DNA from: Flavobacterium sp. Leaf82
Lineage (GTDB): Bacteria; Bacteroidota; Bacteroidia; Flavobacteriales; Flavobacteriaceae
Direction of reading: 5' to 3'
NCBI RefSeq assembly: GCF_001422725.1
Contig: NZ_LMMA01000002.1
Coordinates: 81,003-145,002, forward strand
DNA length: 64,000 nt
In this document: piece by piece, positions 1 through 11,600 of the stretch
Layout of the letters: each line of letters begins with the position of its first letter
Position numbering within the stretch: the first letter of the stretch is position 1
The notes under the pieces: model-generated
The model's database searches: none
What the model was told of the DNA's origin: nothing
What the model saw: the letters and a program-made list of their open reading frames with translations, nothing else
Translations under genes and position numbers: made by a program

Positions 1-18
1 GATTAAAAATTAAGTAAA

Positions 19-1206
19 ATGGCAAAGGAGAATTTTAATCGTTCCAAACCGCACTTAAACATAGGTACAATTGGACACGTGGATCACGGAAAAACTACAT
101 TAACTGCAGCAATTACAAAAGTATTGTCTGATGCTGGTTACTGTCAAGCAAAATCGTTTGATCAAATCGATAACGCTCCAGAGGAGAAAGAAAGAGGTAT
201 TACTATTAATACATCACACGTAGAGTATGAAACAGCTAACCGTCACTACGCTCACGTTGACTGTCCAGGTCACGCGGATTACGTAAAGAACATGGTTACT
301 GGTGCTGCTCAAATGGACGGAGCTATCTTAGTAGTTGCTGCTACAGATGGTCCAATGCCACAAACTCGTGAGCACATCCTTTTAGGTCGTCAGGTAGGTA
401 TTCCAAGAATCGTTGTTTTCATGAACAAAGTGGATATGGTTGATGATGCTGAATTGTTAGAGCTTGTTGAGATGGAAATCAGAGACTTGTTATCTTTCTA
501 CGAATATGATGGAGATAATGGTCCTGTAGTTCAAGGTTCTGCTTTAGGAGGATTGAATAATGATCCTGCTTGGGTACCAAAAATCATTGAATTAATGGAA
601 GCTGTTGATGCTTGGATCGAAGAGCCAGTGCGTGACGTAGCTAAACCATTCTTGATGCCGGTTGAAGATGTATTTACAATTACTGGTCGTGGAACTGTTG
701 CTACAGGTCGTATCGAAACAGGTATTGCTAATACAGGAGATCCAGTTGAAATCATTGGTATGGGAGCTGATAAATTAACTTCTACTATTACAGGAGTTGA
801 GATGTTCCGTAAAATCCTTGATAGAGGTGAAGCTGGAGATAACGTAGGTTTATTGTTAAGAGGTATTGATAAAGAATCTATCAAAAGAGGAATGGTTATC
901 ATTAAGCCAGGATCAGTAAAACCACACGCTACTTTCAAAGCTGAGGTTTATATCTTGAAAAAAGAAGAAGGTGGACGTCATACTCCATTCCATAATAACT
1001 ACCGTCCACAGTTCTACGTACGTACAACTGACGTAACAGGAGTTATTACTTTACCAGAAGGAGTAGAGATGGTAATGCCAGGAGATAACTTGACTATCAA
1101 TGTTGCTTTATTAAGCCCAATCGCAATGAGCGTAGGTTTACGTTTTGCTATCCGTGAAGGTGGTAGAACTGTAGGTGCAGGTCAGGTAACTGAAATCGTA
1201 GGATAA
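19..1206 (+). CDS. tuf: Elongation factor Tu
   Basis: EF-Tu delivers aminoacyl-tRNA to the ribosomal A site as a GTP ternary complex in the cytoplasm. The 395-aa product is the usual family length. The G domain shows the P-loop GHVDHGKT (about residues 19-26), DCPGHADY (about 81) and NKVD (about 136), followed by the two beta-barrel domains and the typical C-terminus ending TEIVG. The ATG start gives the canonical [12 protein letters not shown] opening; only 18 bases lie upstream in the window, so its promoter is outside. It is followed by tRNA-Trp, secE and nusG, the standard Bacteroidota arrangement. Confidence 0.99.
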   Translation: MAKENFNRSKPHLNIGTIGHVDHGKTTLTAAITKVLSDAGYCQAKSFDQIDNAPEEKERGITINTSHVEYETANRHYAHVDCPGHADYVKNMVTGAAQMDGAILVVAATDGPMPQTREHILLGRQVGIPRIVVFMNKVDMVDDAELLELVEMEIRDLLSFYEYDGDNGPVVQGSALGGLNNDPAWVPKIIELMEAVDAWIEEPVRDVAKPFLMPVEDVFTITGRGTVATGRIETGIANTGDPVEIIGMGADKLTSTITGVEMFRKILDRGEAGDNVGLLLRGIDKESIKRGMVIIKPGSVKPHATFKAEVYILKKEEGGRHTPFHNNYRPQFYVRTTDVTGVITLPEGVEMVMPGDNLTINVALLSPIAMSVGLRFAIREGGRTVGAGQVTEIVG

Positions 1207-1221
1207 TCCTATAAAAATTAT

Positions 1222-1262
1222 AAAAGCCAGTTGATTTTCTTAACTGATATCACTGGCTTTAA
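1222..1262 (+). terminator. Hairpin after tuf
   Basis: Inverted repeat AAAAGCCAGT (1222-1231) with ACTGGCTTT (1252-1260) lies between tuf and tRNA-Trp. The following T-run is short, so it may be a partial terminator or an RNA-processing hairpin that separates tuf mRNA from the tRNA-secE transcript. Confidence 0.5.
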
Positions 1263-1264
1263 TT

Positions 1265-1335
1265 ACGGGCGTAGTTCAAGGGTAGAATAGCGGTCTCCAA
1301 AACCGTTGATGGGGGTTCGAATCCCTCCGCCCGTG
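1265..1335 (+). tRNA. tRNA-Trp (CCA anticodon)
   Basis: A full cloverleaf can be drawn. The acceptor stem ACGGGCG (1265-1271) pairs with CGCCCGT (1328-1334) and G1335 is the discriminator base. The anticodon loop CTCCAAA (1295-1301) has anticodon CCA at 1297-1299, and the T-loop is GGTTCGAATCC. No full 3' CCA is encoded, so it must be added after transcription. The position between tuf and secE is conserved for tRNA-Trp in this phylum. Confidence 0.97.
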
Positions 1336-1353
1336 CAATAAAAAATATATCAA

Positions 1354-1551
1354 ATGACAAAAGTTACGAATTATTTATCAGAGGCTTTCGAAGAGTTAAA
1401 GTCAAATGTTACTTGGCCTGCTTGGGCTGAGGTTCAAAAATTGACAATTGTTGTGGCTGTATTTTCGGTTTTATTCGCTTTGGCAACATGGGGAGTAGAC
1501 GAATTTTTTGCAAAAGCTTTAGCTGGATTTTTTAACTGGTTAAAAGGATAA
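1354..1551 (+). CDS. secE: Preprotein translocase subunit SecE
   Basis: SecE clamps SecY in the SecYEG protein-conducting channel of the inner membrane. The 65-aa product is the short single-span form common in Bacteroidota: a charged amphipathic N-terminal helix with the family pattern ELKSNVTWPAWAE (about residues 14-26), then one membrane segment (about 30-50). It lies 18 bp after the tRNA-Trp gene and 10 bp before the nusG ATG, so the tRNA, secE and nusG are probably cotranscribed. Confidence 0.96.
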   Translation: MTKVTNYLSEAFEELKSNVTWPAWAEVQKLTIVVAVFSVLFALATWGVDEFFAKALAGFFNWLKG

Positions 1552-1561
1552 TTTTTTTGTG

Positions 1562-2113
1562 ATGGCAGATAATAATGTGAAAAAATGGTACGTAGTTAGA
1601 GCAGTAAGCGGACAAGAAAATAAAGTCAAAGCTTACATCGAAACTGAGATTGCCAGATTAGGTATGGGTGATTATGTTTCCCAAGTTTTAGTGCCTACAG
1701 AAAAAGTAGTTACTGTAAAAGAAGGAAAGAAAATGTCTAAGGATAAAGTTTATTTCCCTGGATATGTTATGATCGAAGCCAATTTAGTTGGTGAGATACC
1801 TCATATTATTAAATCTATTACTAGTGTAATTGGATTTTTAGGTGAGATCAAAGGTGGAGAACCTGTTCCTTTGAGACTTTCTGAAGTAAATAGAATGTTA
1901 GGTAAAGTTGATGAGTTAGCTGTAAATACAGATACTCGTGCTATTCCTTTCAACTTAGGAGAAACAGTAAAAGTGATCGATGGTCCCTTTAATGGCTTCA
2001 ACGGAACGGTTGAAAAAATCAATGAAGAAAAGCGTAAACTTGAAGTAATGGTGAAAATTTTCGGAAGAAAAACTCCATTAGAATTGAGTTTTATGCAAGT
2101 TGAAAAAGTATAA
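1562..2113 (+). CDS. nusG: Transcription termination/antitermination protein NusG
   Basis: NusG binds the RNA polymerase clamp, raises processivity and couples polymerase to Rho or to the ribosome. The product is 183 aa. An NGN domain comes first (KKWYVVRAVSGQENKVKAYI, about residues 7-26) and a KOW domain is C-terminal (about 130-183, with VIDGPFNGFNGTV). The ATG at 1562 is preferred over a GTG one codon upstream. It sits between secE and rplK as in most bacteria. Confidence 0.98.
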   Translation: MADNNVKKWYVVRAVSGQENKVKAYIETEIARLGMGDYVSQVLVPTEKVVTVKEGKKMSKDKVYFPGYVMIEANLVGEIPHIIKSITSVIGFLGEIKGGEPVPLRLSEVNRMLGKVDELAVNTDTRAIPFNLGETVKVIDGPFNGFNGTVEKINEEKRKLEVMVKIFGRKTPLELSFMQVEKV

Positions 2114-2180
2114 TTTTTGTTACATCTATAATAACCACTGTAATCGCTTCCAATGATTAGGGTGTTAAATTTTTTAAAAA

Positions 2181-2618
2181 ATGGCTAAAGAAATTAGTAA
2201 GGTAGTTAAACTACAAGTTAAGGGAGGTGCTGCGAATCCGTCGCCACCGGTTGGACCTGCTTTAGGAGCTGCTGGGGTTAATATCATGGAGTTCTGTAAG
2301 CAGTTCAATGCTAGAACACAAGATAAACCTGGCAAAATATGCCCAGTACAAATTACTGTGTATAAAGACAAATCATTTGATTTTGTTGTAAAAACTCCTC
2401 CAGCTGCTGTCCAATTATTGGAAGCTGCAAAGCTAAAGTCTGGATCAGGTGAACCAAATCGTAAAAAAGTAGCTAGCGTTACTTGGGACGTTATCAAAGC
2501 AATTGCTGAAGATAAAATGGTAGATTTAAATGCATTCACAATCGAATCTGCAATGAGCATGATCGCTGGAACTGCTAGATCTATGGGTATAACTGTATCA
2601 GGAGATGCTCCTTTTTAA
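2181..2618 (+). CDS. rplK: 50S ribosomal protein L11
   Basis: L11 forms the GTPase-associated centre of the 50S subunit with 23S rRNA. At 145 aa it is close to the usual length. The N-terminal domain has the conserved [13 protein letters not shown] proline segment (about residues 17-29) and the C-terminal RNA-binding domain ends in [10 protein letters not shown]. It starts 67 bp after nusG and is 13 bp upstream of rplA, with which it should form one transcription unit. Confidence 0.98.
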   Translation: MAKEISKVVKLQVKGGAANPSPPVGPALGAAGVNIMEFCKQFNARTQDKPGKICPVQITVYKDKSFDFVVKTPPAAVQLLEAAKLKSGSGEPNRKKVASVTWDVIKAIAEDKMVDLNAFTIESAMSMIAGTARSMGITVSGDAPF

Positions 2619-2631
2619 TTAAGAGAAAGAA

Positions 2632-3321
2632 ATGGCAAAATTAACAAAAAAGCAAAAAGAGGCTGCTTCAAAAATTGAAAAGAACAAACTATACTCTTTA
2701 AAAGATGCAGCTGCATTAATTAAAGTTATAGCTTCTGCAAAATTTGATGAGTCTGTTGATATCGCAGTTCGTTTGGGTGTAGATCCAAGAAAAGCGAATC
2801 AAATGGTTAGAGGTGTAGTTACATTACCTCACGGAACAGGTAAAGACGTTAAAGTATTAGCATTAGTTACTCCGGATAAAGAAGCAGAAGCTAAAGAAGC
2901 TGGAGCTGATTATGTAGGTCTTGACGACTATTTACAAAAAATTAAAGATGGTTGGACAGATGTTGATGTTATCATCACTATGCCAGCTGTTATGGGTAAA
3001 TTAGGTCCATTAGGTCGTATTTTAGGACCTAGAGGTTTAATGCCAAACCCTAAAACAGGTACTGTAACTATGGATGTTGCTAAAGCTGTTGCAGAGGTTA
3101 AAGCTGGTAAAATTGACTTCAAAGTTGATAAAACTGGTATCGTACATGCAGGAATTGGTAAAGTTTCTTTTGGAGCTGAGCAAATTTATGACAATGCACA
3201 CGAAATTATTCAAACATTAATCAAACTTAAACCAACTGCTGCTAAAGGTACCTACATTAAAGGTATTCACCTTACAAGCACTATGAGTCCTGCAATTGCA
3301 TTGGACCCTAAAGCAGTATAA
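2632..3321 (+). CDS. rplA: 50S ribosomal protein L1
   Basis: L1 forms the mobile L1 stalk that helps release E-site tRNA; in many bacteria it also represses its own L11-L1 mRNA. The 229-aa length is typical. The signature [20 protein letters not shown] lies at about residues 127-146. It follows rplK by 13 bp and precedes rplJ by 22 bp. I did not find a convincing L1 autoregulatory site in the short leader. Confidence 0.98.
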   Translation: MAKLTKKQKEAASKIEKNKLYSLKDAAALIKVIASAKFDESVDIAVRLGVDPRKANQMVRGVVTLPHGTGKDVKVLALVTPDKEAEAKEAGADYVGLDDYLQKIKDGWTDVDVIITMPAVMGKLGPLGRILGPRGLMPNPKTGTVTMDVAKAVAEVKAGKIDFKVDKTGIVHAGIGKVSFGAEQIYDNAHEIIQTLIKLKPTAAKGTYIKGIHLTSTMSPAIALDPKAV

Positions 3322-3343
3322 TTGGTAGTTAATAATTTTTAGT

Positions 3344-3847
3344 ATGACTAGAGAAGAAAAATCAATCGCGATTGAAGATTTAACTGCACAGTTAGCTGGT
3401 ACAAATATTATTTATGTATCTGATATTTCTGGATTAAACGCAGAAACAACTTCAAACTTGAGAAGAGCTTGTTACAAAGCAGGTATTAAATTAGAGGTTG
3501 TAAAAAATACTTTGCTTGCAAAAGCAATGGAAGCTTCTGCTAATGACTATGGTGATTTACCTTCAGTATTGACTGGTAATAGTGCTATATTTATTTCAGA
3601 TGTGGCAAATGCACCTGGAAAAATAATTAAAGATTTCAGAAAAAAATCAGCTAAACCTTTATTAAAAGGAGCTTATATTAATTCTGAAATTTATATTGGA
3701 GATGATCAATTAGATGCGTTAGCAACTATTAAATCTAAAGAAGAACTTCTTGGAGAACTTATTGGATTATTGCAATCACCAGCACAAAGAATTATTTCAG
3801 CTTTACAAAATAAATTCGCTGGTAGCGAAGAAGAAGCTGAAGCATAA
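3344..3847 (+). CDS. rplJ: 50S ribosomal protein L10
   Basis: L10 anchors the L7/L12 dimers to 23S rRNA at the base of the stalk. The 167-aa product begins MTREEKSIAIEDL and has the conserved NLRRACYKAGIKLEVVKNTL region (about residues 38-57). The C-terminal helix that binds L7/L12 ends in an acidic EEEAEA tail. It lies 22 bp after rplA and 91 bp before rplL. Confidence 0.97.
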   Translation: MTREEKSIAIEDLTAQLAGTNIIYVSDISGLNAETTSNLRRACYKAGIKLEVVKNTLLAKAMEASANDYGDLPSVLTGNSAIFISDVANAPGKIIKDFRKKSAKPLLKGAYINSEIYIGDDQLDALATIKSKEELLGELIGLLQSPAQRIISALQNKFAGSEEEAEA

Positions 3848-3938
3848 TAATTCGTATGAGGAATTTTATTTCCTTGTAGCTTAATTAGCGCACAATAAAT
3901 AAATTATATTTTACAAATCATTTTAAACGATAGAAAAA

Positions 3939-4310
3939 ATGGCAGATTTGAAACAATTCGCAGAACAATTAGTTAACTTAACAGTTAAAGAAGTTAACGA
4001 ATTAGCAACAATATTAAAAGACGAGTATGGTATCGAGCCTGCTGCTGCAGCTGTAGTAGTTGCTGCTGGTGGTGGAGAAGGTGCTGCTGAAGAAGCACAA
4101 ACTGAATTTACAGTTGTATTAAAAGAAGCTGGTGCTTCTAAATTAGCAGTTGTAAAATTAGTAAAAGAACTTACAGGTTTAGGTTTGAAAGAAGCTAAAG
4201 ATGTAGTTGACGGTGCTCCAAGTAACGTTAAAGAAGGTGTTTCTAAAGAAGAGGCTGAAGGTCTTAAAAAATCATTAGAAGAAGCTGGAGCTGTAGTTGA
4301 GCTTAAATAA
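3939..4310 (+). CDS. rplL: 50S ribosomal protein L7/L12
   Basis: This is the multi-copy stalk protein that recruits translational GTPases. It is 123 aa with three parts. An N-terminal dimerisation helix (about residues 1-33) is followed by an Ala/Gly-rich hinge (about 38-52). The C-terminal domain carries the factor-binding segment [21 protein letters not shown] hairpin (4332-4375) follows the gene and separates it from rpoB. Confidence 0.98.
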   Translation: MADLKQFAEQLVNLTVKEVNELATILKDEYGIEPAAAAVVVAAGGGEGAAEEAQTEFTVVLKEAGASKLAVVKLVKELTGLGLKEAKDVVDGAPSNVKEGVSKEEAEGLKKSLEEAGAVVELK

Positions 4311-4331
4311 TTCAACTCAGTTTTAAGAACT

Positions 4332-4375
4332 AGGTTTAGGTCTTGAGTGAACGCTCAATGGCCTAAACCATTTTT
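4332..4375 (+). terminator. Hairpin/attenuator between rplL and rpoB
   Basis: A GGTTTAGG...CCTAAACC stem is extended inward by TCTTGAG against CTCAATG and followed by five T. It sits 22 bp after rplL in the 263-bp gap before rpoB. A partially efficient terminator at this place is known in other bacteria, where it makes ribosomal stalk proteins in excess over RNA polymerase. Strength here is inferred from sequence only. Confidence 0.6.
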
Positions 4376-4573
4376 CGTATAATAAAATATATCAAGTTTT
4401 ATTATCAAATAGTTTAAAATACGAAAAAGTTTTTGATCAATACGAAGAAAAAAAATTGAACTGTTTTACTGGTTTATTTTTAAAGATGTATTGATTATAA
4501 TAAGAAAGTATAGATTAAACAGTGTGTGTTTACACAAAAAATTACTTTTTTTTAATCAAAATTTTGTCCATTG

Positions 4574-7500
4574 ATGATAACAAATCAGACTGAAAGATTG
4601 AATTTTGCCTCTACAAAAAATATTCCTGACTATCCAGATTTCTTAGATGTTCAGGTTAAATCTTTTAAAGATTTTTTTCAATTAGAAACTAAATCTGATG
4701 AAAGAGGCAACGAAGGGTTATACAACACCTTCATGGAAAACTTCCCAATTACAGATACAAGAAATAACTTTGTATTGGAGTTCCTAGATTATTTTGTTGA
4801 TCCGCCACGTTATACAATTCAAGAATGTATAGAGAGAGGTCTTACTTATAGTGTGCCTTTAAAAGCCAGGTTAAAACTATACTGTACAGATCCAGAACAC
4901 GAAGATTTTGAAACTATTGTACAAGACGTTTATCTTGGAACAATACCTTATATGACTCCAAGCGGTACTTTTGTTATCAATGGTGCTGAGCGTGTAGTAG
5001 TATCTCAACTACACCGTTCTCCTGGGGTTTTCTTTGGTCAATCATTCCACGCAAATGGAACAAAACTTTATTCTGCCAGAGTAATTCCTTTTAAAGGTTC
5101 TTGGATAGAATTTTCTACAGATATCAACAGCGTAATGTATGCTTATATCGATAGAAAGAAAAAACTACCGGTTACAACTTTATTCCGTGCAATTGGATTC
5201 GAAAGAGATAAGGATATCCTTGAAATTTTCGACCTTGCTGAAGAAATTAAAGTTTCTAAAACAGGTATTAAAAAATATATTGGAAGAAGACTTGCTGCGC
5301 GTGTATTGAACACTTGGCACGAGGATTTCGTTGATGAAGATACTGGTGAAGTAGTTTCTATCGAACGTAACGAAATCATCCTTGATCGTGATACAATTAT
5401 CGATAAAGATAATGTTGAAGAGATCATCGATTCTAACGTTAAATCTATTTTGTTACATAAAGAGGATAATAATCAAGCAGATTATGCTATTATCCACAAT
5501 ACATTACAAAAAGATCCAACAAACTCTGAAAAAGAAGCTGTTGAGCATATCTACAGACAATTGCGTAATGCAGAACCGCCTGATGAAGAAACTGCTCGTG
5601 GTATTATAGATAAATTGTTCTTCTCTGATCAACGTTATAACTTAGGTGAAGTTGGTCGTTATAGAATGAACAAAAAACTTGGTTTAGATATCCCAATGGA
5701 AAAGCAAGTGCTTACCAAAGAAGATATCATTACCATTGTAAAATATTTGATTGAATTGATCAACTCTAAAGCAGAGATTGATGATATTGATCACTTATCA
5801 AACCGTCGTGTTAGAACAGTTGGAGAACAATTGTCTCAACAATTCGGTGTTGGTTTAGCGCGTATGGCTAGAACTATCCGTGAGAGAATGAACGTTAGAG
5901 ATAACGAGGTGTTTACACCAATTGATTTGATTAATGCTAAAACATTATCATCAGTTATCAACTCTTTCTTTGGTACTAATCAGTTATCTCAATTTATGGA
6001 TCAAACGAATCCATTGGCTGAGATTACACACAAAAGAAGACTTTCTGCCCTTGGACCTGGTGGACTTTCGAGAGAGAGAGCTGGATTTGAGGTTCGTGAC
6101 GTTCACTATACACACTATGGTCGTTTATGTCCGATTGAAACTCCAGAGGGACCAAACATTGGTTTGATTTCATCTCTTGGTGTTTATGCAAAAGTTAACG
6201 GAATGGGTTTCATTGAAACTCCTTACCGTAAAGTTACAGATGGTGTAGTTGATTTAGAAAGTACTCCTATCTATTTAAGTGCAGAAGAAGAAGAAGGAAA
6301 AATGATTGCTCAGGCAAACATTGAAATGGATGCTTCAGGTAAAATTACAGCAAGCAATGTTATTGCTCGTGAGGAAGGTGACTTCCCTGTTGTTGAGCCA
6401 TCTGCAGTACATTATACAGACGTTGCTCCTAACCAGATTGCTTCGATTTCGGCTTCATTGATTCCTTTCTTGGAGCATGATGATGCGAATAGAGCCTTGA
6501 TGGGATCTAACATGATGCGTCAGGCGGTTCCTTTGATCCGTCCTGAAGCACCAATCGTTGGTACAGGTTTAGAGCGTCAAGTAGCTTCAGATTCTAGAGT
6601 ATTGATTAATGCTGAAGGAGATGGAACTGTAGAATATGTTGATGCAAATATCATTACTATCAAATACGACCGTACCGAAGATGAAAGAATGGTTAGTTTT
6701 GATGCTGATGAAAAAACATACAACTTAATTAAATTTAGAAAAACCAATCAAGGAACAAGTATCAACTTGAAACCAATCGTAAGAAAAGGTGACAGAGTTA
6801 TTCTTGGCCAAGTATTATCAGAAGGATATGCTACTCAAAATGGTGAATTAGCTTTAGGTAGAAACTTAAAAGTTGCGTTCATGCCATGGAAAGGGTATAA
6901 CTTTGAGGATGCGATTGTAATTTCTGAAAAAGTAGTTCGTGATGATATTTTTACTTCTATCCACGTTGATGATTATTCATTAGAGGTTAGAGATACTAAG
7001 TTAGGAAATGAAGAGTTAACAAACGATATTCCTAACGTTTCTGAAGAAGCTACTAAAGATTTAGATGAAAACGGTATGATTAGAATTGGAGCAGAGGTTA
7101 AACCTGGCGACATTCTTATCGGAAAAATTACACCAAAAGGAGAATCAGATCCGACTCCGGAAGAGAAATTGCTTCGTGCAATCTTCGGGGATAAAGCAGG
7201 AGATGTAAAAGATGCTTCATTAAAAGCTTCTCCATCTTTACATGGTGTAGTTCTTGACAAAAAATTATTTGCAAGAGCCGTAAAAGATAAACGTAAACGT
7301 ACTCAGGATAAAGATGCTTTAGGCGCTTTAGAAATGGAATTCGAAACTAAATTTGTTGAATTAAAAGACAGATTGGTTGAGAAATTATTCTTGATCGTTA
7401 ACGGAAAAACATCTCAGGGTGTAATGAATGATTTGGGTGAAGAAGTTTTACCAAAAGGTAAAAAATATACTCAAAAAATGCTTTACGCAGTAGAAGATTT

Positions 7501-8386
7501 TGCTCACTTAAGCAAAGGTCAATGGGTTGCTGATGACGCTACAAATAAAATGGTTAATGATTTAATTCATAACTATAAAATTAAGCTGAATGACTTACAA
7601 GGATCTTTAAGAAGAGAAAAATTCACTATTACAGTTGGAGATGAATTACCATCTGGAATCTTGAAATTAGCGAAAATTTATATCGCTAAAAAACGTAAAC
7701 TGAAAGTAGGGGATAAAATGGCAGGACGTCACGGTAACAAAGGTATTGTTGCAAGAATCGTTCGTCATGAAGATATGCCTTTCCTTGAAGACGGAACACC
7801 GGTTGATATCGTATTGAATCCACTTGGGGTACCTTCACGTATGAACATTGGTCAGATTTATGAGACTGTTCTTGGATGGGCTGGTCAAAATTTAGGTAGA
7901 AAATTTGCTACTCCAATTTTTGACGGTGCTTCTTTAGATCAAATCAATGCTTTGACTGATGAAGCTGGAGTACCACGTTTCGGACATACACACCTTTATG
8001 ATGGTGGTACTGGAGAGCGTTTCCATCAAGCTGCAACTGTGGGTGTAATTTACATGCTTAAATTAGGACACATGGTTGATGATAAGATGCACGCACGTTC
8101 TATCGGCCCATACTCGTTGATTACTCAACAACCACTTGGAGGTAAAGCTCAATTTGGAGGTCAGCGTTTCGGAGAGATGGAGGTTTGGGCACTTGAAGCT
8201 TATGGAGCATCAAGTACACTACGTGAAATCTTAACTGTTAAGTCGGATGACGTTATTGGTAGAGCTAAAACTTACGAAGCTATCGTTAAGGGAGAGTCTA
8301 TGCCAGAACCAGGATTACCAGAATCATTCAATGTATTAATGCATGAATTAAAAGGTCTTGGACTTGATATTCGTTTAGAAGAATAA
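4574..8386 (+). CDS. rpoB: DNA-directed RNA polymerase subunit beta
   Basis: This catalytic core subunit forms the active-site cleft with beta prime. The product is 1270 aa, typical for Flavobacteria. The start is the ATG at 4574 ([13 protein letters not shown]), one codon after a possible TTG. The rifampicin-binding region is readable around residues 465-500 ([20 protein letters not shown]) and has the Asp, His and Ser found in sensitive enzymes, so no classical rifampicin-resistance change is evident. Near the C-terminus [20 protein letters not shown] is the conserved motif that contacts beta prime. It is preceded by a 263-bp leader with an attenuator-like hairpin. Confidence 0.99.
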   Translation: MITNQTERLNFASTKNIPDYPDFLDVQVKSFKDFFQLETKSDERGNEGLYNTFMENFPITDTRNNFVLEFLDYFVDPPRYTIQECIERGLTYSVPLKARLKLYCTDPEHEDFETIVQDVYLGTIPYMTPSGTFVINGAERVVVSQLHRSPGVFFGQSFHANGTKLYSARVIPFKGSWIEFSTDINSVMYAYIDRKKKLPVTTLFRAIGFERDKDILEIFDLAEEIKVSKTGIKKYIGRRLAARVLNTWHEDFVDEDTGEVVSIERNEIILDRDTIIDKDNVEEIIDSNVKSILLHKEDNNQADYAIIHNTLQKDPTNSEKEAVEHIYRQLRNAEPPDEETARGIIDKLFFSDQRYNLGEVGRYRMNKKLGLDIPMEKQVLTKEDIITIVKYLIELINSKAEIDDIDHLSNRRVRTVGEQLSQQFGVGLARMARTIRERMNVRDNEVFTPIDLINAKTLSSVINSFFGTNQLSQFMDQTNPLAEITHKRRLSALGPGGLSRERAGFEVRDVHYTHYGRLCPIETPEGPNIGLISSLGVYAKVNGMGFIETPYRKVTDGVVDLESTPIYLSAEEEEGKMIAQANIEMDASGKITASNVIAREEGDFPVVEPSAVHYTDVAPNQIASISASLIPFLEHDDANRALMGSNMMRQAVPLIRPEAPIVGTGLERQVASDSRVLINAEGDGTVEYVDANIITIKYDRTEDERMVSFDADEKTYNLIKFRKTNQGTSINLKPIVRKGDRVILGQVLSEGYATQNGELALGRNLKVAFMPWKGYNFEDAIVISEKVVRDDIFTSIHVDDYSLEVRDTKLGNEELTNDIPNVSEEATKDLDENGMIRIGAEVKPGDILIGKITPKGESDPTPEEKLLRAIFGDKAGDVKDASLKASPSLHGVVLDKKLFARAVKDKRKRTQDKDALGALEMEFETKFVELKDRLVEKLFLIVNGKTSQGVMNDLGEEVLPKGKKYTQKMLYAVEDFAHLSKGQWVADDATNKMVNDLIHNYKIKLNDLQGSLRREKFTITVGDELPSGILKLAKIYIAKKRKLKVGDKMAGRHGNKGIVARIVRHEDMPFLEDGTPVDIVLNPLGVPSRMNIGQIYETVLGWAGQNLGRKFATPIFDGASLDQINALTDEAGVPRFGHTHLYDGGTGERFHQAATVGVIYMLKLGHMVDDKMHARSIGPYSLITQQPLGGKAQFGGQRFGEMEVWALEAYGASSTLREILTVKSDDVIGRAKTYEAIVKGESMPEPGLPESFNVLMHELKGLGLDIRLEE

Positions 8387-8402
8387 ATAAAGTTTTCAGT
8401 TA

Positions 8403-8440
8403 CAGTCTCAGTATTCAGTTCACACTGAAAGCTGAGACTG
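8403..8440 (+). repeat. Stem-loop in the rpoB-rpoC gap
   Basis: A perfect 9-bp stem CAGTCTCAG (8403-8411)/CTGAGACTG (8432-8440) encloses a second perfect 6-bp stem TTCAGT (8414-8419)/ACTGAA (8424-8429) with a 4-base loop. There is no T-run, so it is not a typical terminator. It lies 16 bp after rpoB in a 272-bp gap. The remainder of the gap (8441-8658) shows no gene; a small CTTCAAA/TTTGAAG hairpin lies near 8530-8550. Confidence 0.6.
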
Positions 8441-8658
8441 AAGCTGTTTATTAAAATAAAGTTTTTAGGATTTATACCCGTAACCCGTTCCGATTTTTTA
8501 TTTAAAGCCTTATGGTTTTGTAATTAGCACTTCAAAATTGACGTTTGAAGTTTAGAGAAGTAATCCGTGGTAGTGACTTGATGGTTTTACTCTTTTTTAA
8601 AGAGAAGGTTATAAGTTAAAATCAATTTTTAATTGCAGATAAATCAATAGTAAAAACT

Positions 8659-11600
8659 ATGATGAATAATAGAAATAATAATAAAGATAAAAATCCAGTT
8701 AAAAGATTTAATAAAATCTCAATTGGATTGGCTTCACCTGAATCTATCTTGAAAGAATCAAGAGGAGAGGTTTTGAAACCAGAAACTATCAACTACAGAA
8801 CGCACAAACCAGAACGTGACGGACTTTTCTGTGAAAGAATCTTCGGACCTGTTAAGGATTTTGAGTGTGCTTGTGGTAAATATAAAAGAATTCGTTACAA
8901 AGGTATCATCTGTGACCGTTGTGGTGTTGAAGTTACTGAGAAAAAAGTACGTCGTGACAGAGTAGGACACATCAACCTTGTTGTGCCAATTGCTCACATC
9001 TGGTACTTCCGTTCTCTTCCAAACAAAATTGGTTATATCCTTGGTCTTCCATCTAAGAAATTAGATATGATCATTTACTACGAAAGATATGTAGTAATTC
9101 AAGCAGGTATTGCTAAAAATGCAGATGGAGAATCATTACAAAGATTAGATTTCTTAACTGAAGAAGAATATTTGAATATTTTAGATACTCTTCCGCAAGA
9201 AAATCAATATTTAGATGATATGGATCCTAATAAATTTGTTGCCAAAATGGGAGCAGAGTGTATTATGGATTTATTAGCACGTATCGACTTAGATGAGTTG
9301 TCTTACCAATTGAGACACAGTGCTAATAACGAAACATCTAAACAACGTAAAACTGAAGCTTTAAAAAGATTACAAGTTGTTGAGTCTTTCCGTGAGTCTA
9401 ACTTAAACCGCGAAAACCGTCCTGAGTGGATGATTATGAAAGTGGTTCCTGTTATTCCACCAGAATTACGTCCGCTTGTGCCACTTGATGGAGGTCGTTT
9501 TGCAACTTCAGATTTAAATGACTTATACCGTCGTGTAATTATTCGTAACAACCGTTTGAAAAGATTAATGGAGATTAAAGCTCCAGAAGTTATCTTAAGA
9601 AACGAGAAACGTATGTTACAGGAATCTGTAGATTCATTATTTGACAACACGCGTAAAGCTTCTGCTGTTAAAACAGAATCAAACAGACCATTAAAATCAT
9701 TATCTGATTCCTTAAAAGGTAAGCAAGGACGTTTCCGTCAAAACTTACTTGGAAAACGTGTGGATTATTCTGCTCGTTCGGTAATTGTTGTTGGTCCTGA
9801 ATTAAAATTATTCGAATGTGGATTGCCAAAAGATATGGCATCTGAGTTATACAAACCTTTCGTTATCCGTAAATTGATTGAAAGAGGTATTGTTAAAACA
9901 GTAAAATCTGCTAAGAAAATCATAGACAAAAAAGAGCCTGTAGTTTGGGATATCCTTGAAAATGTAATTAAAGGTCACCCAGTATTACTTAACCGTGCTC
10001 CTACGTTACACAGACTTGGTATTCAAGCTTTCCAACCAAAATTAATTGAAGGAAAAGCGATCCAATTGCACCCATTAGTATGTACGGCTTTCAACGCCGA
10101 TTTTGATGGGGATCAGATGGCAGTTCACTTGCCATTAGGACCAGAGGCTATTTTAGAGGCACAATTATTAATGTTGGCTTCTCACAATATCTTGAATCCT
10201 GCAAATGGTGCTCCAATTACTGTACCTTCTCAGGATATGGTCTTGGGTCTATATTATATGACCAAAGAACGTATCTCTACACCAGAACACATAATTTTAG
10301 GTCAAGACTTAACTTTCTATTCTGCTGAAGAAGTAAACATTGCATTAAACGAAGGTAGATTAGAATTGAATGCTCGTGTAAGAATCAGAGCAAAAGATTT
10401 TAATGAAGCTGGAGAGTTAGTGTATAAAATCATACAAACAACTGCAGGACGTGTATTATTTAACGAAGTAGTACCTGAAGCAGCTGGATATATCAATGAT
10501 GTATTGACTAAGAAAAACCTTAGAGATATTATTGGACACATTTTAAGTGTGACTAATGTACCTACTACTGCTGCTTTCTTGGACAATATGAAAGATATGG
10601 GTTATAAATTCGCATTTAGAGGAGGTTTATCATTCTCTCTTGGTGATATTAGAATTCCAGAACAAAAAACTAAATTAATTGCAGATGCCAGAGAACAAGT
10701 TGAAGGTATTTCTGTGAATTATAACATGGGTCTTATTACCAATAACGAACGTTACAACCAAGTTATTGACGTATGGACTTCAGCAAATGCGCAGTTAACA
10801 GAATTAGCAATGAAAAACATTAGAGAAGACCAACAAGGTTTCAACTCTGTATATATGATGCTTGACTCTGGGGCGAGGGGTTCTAAGGAACAGATTCGTC
10901 AGTTAACTGGTATGCGTGGTTTGATGGCTAAGCCTAAAAAATCTACTGCTGGTGGTGGTGAGATTATTGAAAACCCGATTCTTTCTAACTTTAAAGAAGG
11001 TCTTTCGATCCTTGAGTACTTTATCTCTACTCACGGTGCTCGTAAAGGACTTGCGGATACGGCTCTTAAAACTGCCGATGCCGGATACTTAACAAGAAGG
11101 CTTCATGACGTATCACAAGATGTTATTGTTAACATCGAAGATTGTGGAACATTAAGAGGTGTTGAAGTTTCTGCTTTGAAGAAAAATGAGGAAATTGTTG
11201 AATCTTTAGGAGAAAGAATTTTAGGACGTGTTGCATTGCAAGATGTTATTAATCCTCTTACTAATGAAGTATTAGTTCAATCAGGTCATCAAATTACTGA
11301 AGCAATCATGAGAGTTATCGAAGCTTCTCCAATTGAAAGAGTAGAAGTTAGATCTCCATTAACTTGTGAGGCTTTAAAAGGTATTTGTGCTAAATGTTAC
11401 GGTAGAAACTTAGCTACTGGTAAGATGACACAAAGAGGTGAAGCTGTAGGAGTTATTGCAGCTCAGTCTATTGGTGAGCCAGGTACACAGTTAACACTTC
11501 GTACGTTCCACGTTGGAGGGGTTGCCGGAGGTATTTCTGAAGAATCTAGTATTGTTACAAGATTCAACGGTAGACTTGAGATTGAAGATTTAAAAACTGT

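Noticed and set aside
531..938. 135-codon minus-strand frame opposite tuf
   Set aside because: It is a shadow of the strongly conserved tuf frame; its composition is that of an antisense frame.
3923..4315. 130-codon minus-strand frame opposite rplL
   Set aside because: It is caused by the Ala/Glu-rich codons of L7/L12 read in reverse; there is no separate gene.
5965..6075. Possible rifampicin-resistance substitution in RpoB
   Set aside because: The Asp, His and Ser of the resistance region are the wild-type residues.
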